Below are positions 3,808 to 6,065 of a stretch of DNA of 6,065 bases, one piece after another. The position numbers and the translations under genes are program-made. The notes under the pieces are model-generated. The model was not told the DNA's origin and did not search any database. It saw nothing but the letters and a program-made list of their open reading frames with translations. Source of the DNA: Alphaproteobacteria bacterium (GTDB lineage Bacteria; Pseudomonadota; Alphaproteobacteria; Paracaedibacterales; JAKBAR01); NCBI GenBank assembly GCA_019745755.1, contig JAIESS010000220.1:1-6065 (forward strand), given 5' to 3'. How positions within the stretch are numbered: the first letter of the stretch is position 1; each line of letters starts with the position of its first letter.

Positions 3808-6065
3808 TTATGACTTTTGTAAAGTCTTCACCTGCTCCAGCGGACATGTCCATTTCATAATGCTATGGCACTGTGTATAGACAAGCATGCCCTCGATCAT
3901 GTGCGCGGGGTACATGTCATGAAGGGCTGCGGCGTAAACATTGATTTGCTCAATATATCTCTTTGTTAAGGATGCGGCTTCGTTCTTTTTCGCACCGGTT
4001 TTGAAATCGATGATCACGATGGTATTCGTCCCAAAAGCCACAGCATCCAGGCGTAAAAGGGTGCCATTTTTTGCTCGGATACTGAGTTCTTGAAACGTTG
4101 TCATCCCATCCAAAAGGGGGCGGATTTTCTCCTGATAAAAGGTCTGAAGAGATGCGATTTCATCTTTATTTAGATGTTTGAATACTGGATGGGTGAGCTC
4201 TGAGCCAGGAGAAAGAGCGGGCAAAAGTTCCAATAATTTGTGGATATGAATGCCTCGTTCAGCCTCCTTCTTCGGACGCTCAACGGACCGTTGGGAAGAA
4301 ATATATGGGATAGGTGAAGGTTCGCTATTGTCAACGGATTCACGCTCTATCATTAAGGGCACAACATGAGGAACATTGTCTGCTTTCTCCACATGGGGAG
4401 CGAGGATGTTGTACCAGGATTCCTCTACACCTCGGTCAATACCTGTGATATATAGGCGATCCTGCGCACGTGTCAAAGCTACATAAAGAAGGCGGTGATT
4501 CTCAGCATTAAGGGTGCTTTTCTCTAAATCCTTAATACTTTGAAGCGTTTGATAGTCCTGGCGCAACAAATGAAAACTATCTGTAAATAGAATTTTGTCA
4601 TATGTTGAGATAACTCGCTCCCCTGCATCTCCAAGAATTACAATAGGTGCTTGAAGTCCTTTGGAACCGTGGATAGTCATGATCCGCACCCCGTTTCCTT
4701 GGATTTGTTTTTTAAGGAGAGGAGCCTGCTCCCGGATATGTTGGCACAGGTCAAAAACGGTCATGATCCCTGATGTCGCAGCCGATAACGTCAGATCCAT
4801 GAGGGATTCCATGAGGATCGGGACTTCACTGTAAAAGATGGATTGATTTCGTGCAAAGGTAGTGTGGAGGTAGGTGTGCGCAAGGGTATAGATGTCCCCT
4901 GTTTTGGAAAGAGCAATGTAATGGTTTAAAAAATGCGTATGGTCCTTGTGTTTAAAGGACTGCTGCAACGCCTCCCATAGAGGCTGTCTTCGGCTGTGGC
5001 ACAAAGCGAGAAGGTCTTCCTCCCCCATACCAAACACGGGGCTTTTGAGAAGGCAGGCAAGATTGAGATCATCATAAGGGCAATCGAGGAAGGTTAAAAA
5101 GGCAAGAAAATCCTGGATATATAGATGCTCTAAAAAGGCACTTTGATCCTGGCATGTATTGGCTATACCAAGTTGCGTCAGCGTGCTGCCTATAAGTGCC
5201 ATGAGCTTGCCACGACGCTTGAGGAGAATATATATATCTTTGGCTTCTACGGGTTGATTTGTGGAGGGGAGAATATCCCCCTGTGTCAGGAGACCATGGA
5301 TTTGAGCTGCAATATTCTTAGCGAGTTCTTCTTCCGGTGATGGCAATAAAAGAGGTGTTGAATAAAGGGTCCAGCCTGGATTTTCCGTTTTATAGGATGT
5401 CTCTTCATGGGAGATAGAATCATCGTCATCACTCTCAACCTCATTTATGTCTGCGCTCACAAGCGGCCATGCCACAACGGAGCCTTGGTGGGAAAGACGG
5501 TGAGGTATGTGGGTAATGACATCATCATGAAGAAGGCTTGGTGCAATGGATTCTATGGTACAGACGCTGTTCACAAGGGCCAGAATTTCAGGCGCACAGC
5601 GATAGCATGTGGTGAGCGGAATGGTGTGTAACGTTATATCATTTGTACGTAACAAAGCTTCAAAATGCTCTTTCACAGCTAAATACATCCTTGGGTCAGC
5701 ACCTTGAAAGCTATAAATGGACTGTTTGCCATCACCTACCACAAATAATGTGCGAGGAAGATTATTATTCGAAGGGGTCTCAAAAAAATGGGCGGTGAGT
5801 GCCTTCACAATGGCCCACTGACTCAAGCTGGTATCTTGGGCCTCGTCAATCAATAGATGATCAAAACCGCCGTCCAACTTATGCATGATCCAAGCCTGAT
5901 CGCTTTGCAATAACCCACCGGTTTTTGTGATCAAATCATCAAAATCCATGGCGCCCAAGCGGACTTTCTCCGCATCATAGGTCCGTTGTACTTCCATAAA
6001 AAGAAGATCAAAAGCCTCATTGAGTGCAAGGACATTCTCTGTGTGACGATGTTCAAGAAGTTTGG
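3808..6065 (-). CDS. addA: Double-strand break repair helicase-nuclease AddA, C-terminal ~750 residues (5' end beyond window)
   Basis: AddA works with AddB to resect double-strand breaks for RecA-dependent repair. The frame stays open through 5998-6065 (22 more codons), so the Met at 5997 is internal; the N-terminal part with Walker A lies off the right edge. Numbered from that Met: Met-Asp-Phe-Asp-Asp-Leu-Ile (17-23); helicase motif II Leu-Ile-Asp-Glu-Ala-Gln-Asp-Thr (49-56); motif III Val-Gly-Asp-Gly-Lys-Gln-Ser-Ile-Tyr-Ser-Phe-Gln-Gly-Ala (87-100); motif IV region Cys-Tyr-Arg-Cys (131-134); motif V Thr-Ile-His-Gly-Ser-Lys-Gly-Leu (441-448); motif VI Leu-Leu-Tyr-Val-Ala-Leu-Thr-Arg-Ala (503-511). 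The C-terminal RecB-type nuclease looks intact: His-Ile-His-Lys-Leu-Leu-Glu (584-590), D651, Asp-Phe-Lys-Thr (664-667), and Gln684 with Tyr688. An acidic run near 187-199 is probably a surface linker. The motif set fits the alphaproteobacterial AddA form better than UvrD or RecB. Confidence 0.93.
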   Translation of the reverse strand, partial: KLLEHRHTENVLALNEAFDLLFMEVQRTYDAEKVRLGAMDFDDLITKTGGLLQSDQAWIMHKLDGGFDHLLIDEAQDTSLSQWAIVKALTAHFFETPSNNNLPRTLFVVGDGKQSIYSFQGADPRMYLAVKEHFEALLRTNDITLHTIPLTTCYRCAPEILALVNSVCTIESIAPSLLHDDVITHIPHRLSHQGSVVAWPLVSADINEVESDDDDSISHEETSYKTENPGWTLYSTPLLLPSPEEELAKNIAAQIHGLLTQGDILPSTNQPVEAKDIYILLKRRGKLMALIGSTLTQLGIANTCQDQSAFLEHLYIQDFLAFLTFLDCPYDDLNLACLLKSPVFGMGEEDLLALCHSRRQPLWEALQQSFKHKDHTHFLNHYIALSKTGDIYTLAHTYLHTTFARNQSIFYSEVPILMESLMDLTLSAATSGIMTVFDLCQHIREQAPLLKKQIQGNGVRIMTIHGSKGLQAPIVILGDAGERVISTYDKILFTDSFHLLRQDYQTLQSIKDLEKSTLNAENHRLLYVALTRAQDRLYITGIDRGVEESWYNILAPHVEKADNVPHVVPLMIERESVDNSEPSPIPYISSQRSVERPKKEAERGIHIHKLLELLPALSPGSELTHPVFKHLNKDEIASLQTFYQEKIRPLLDGMTTFQELSIRAKNGTLLRLDAVAFGTNTIVIIDFKTGAKKNEAASLTKRYIEQINVYAAALHDMYPAHMIEGMLVYTQCHSIMKWTCPLEQVKTLQKS

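Noticed and set aside
5143..5631. Plus-strand open frames opposite addA
   Set aside because: They are antisense shadows of the AddA coding sequence, without plausible starts or recognisable products.
5995..5997. The Met at 5997 as the start of a 729-residue helicase
   Set aside because: The frame stays open to the window edge and Walker A is missing, so this Met is internal to a longer AddA.

Overview
The window looks like chromosome of an alphaproteobacterium, probably an intracellular or protist-associated one (Holosporales-like is my best guess, not proven). The evidence is an AddA-type (not RecB-type) recombination helicase-nuclease, a type-2 thioredoxin-reductase-like ferredoxin-NADP reductase, AT-rich intergenic DNA, and a secreted-looking protein with a eukaryotic-type F-box.

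Layout: (1) Positions 1-66, minus strand: a tRNA-Ala(GGC) cut by the window edge, with two unusual loop bases. (2) 67-320: no gene; a small GC-rich hairpin, then very AT-rich DNA with a possible promoter. (3) 321-1271, plus strand: one open frame interrupted by a single in-frame TAA at 642-644. The 5' part encodes a signal peptide and a charged helical segment. After the stop, in the same frame, come four perfect 15-bp repeats and one decayed copy (Lys-Asp-Leu-Asp-Leu units), an F-box-like motif, and two ungapped ~70-residue repeats. A strong intrinsic terminator follows at 1289-1321. (4) 1322-1551: leader with two promoter candidates. (5) rpsT (ribosomal protein S20), then a ferredoxin/flavodoxin-NADP reductase, both on plus. 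(6) A convergent junction with overlapping hairpins at 2931-2973. (7) On minus, reading leftward: the 3' two-thirds of addA (running off the right edge), then fabG 47 bp downstream.

The core genes (rpsT, FNR, fabG, addA) cover translation, redox supply, fatty acid synthesis and double-strand-break repair; they look intact and share no single pathway. rpsT and FNR may be co-transcribed, as may addA and fabG. The accessory part is the F-box locus between the tRNA and rpsT. It is lower in GC, carries a minisatellite, and has the make-up of a host-directed effector, though it currently reads as nonsense-interrupted. This is the most interesting part of the window.
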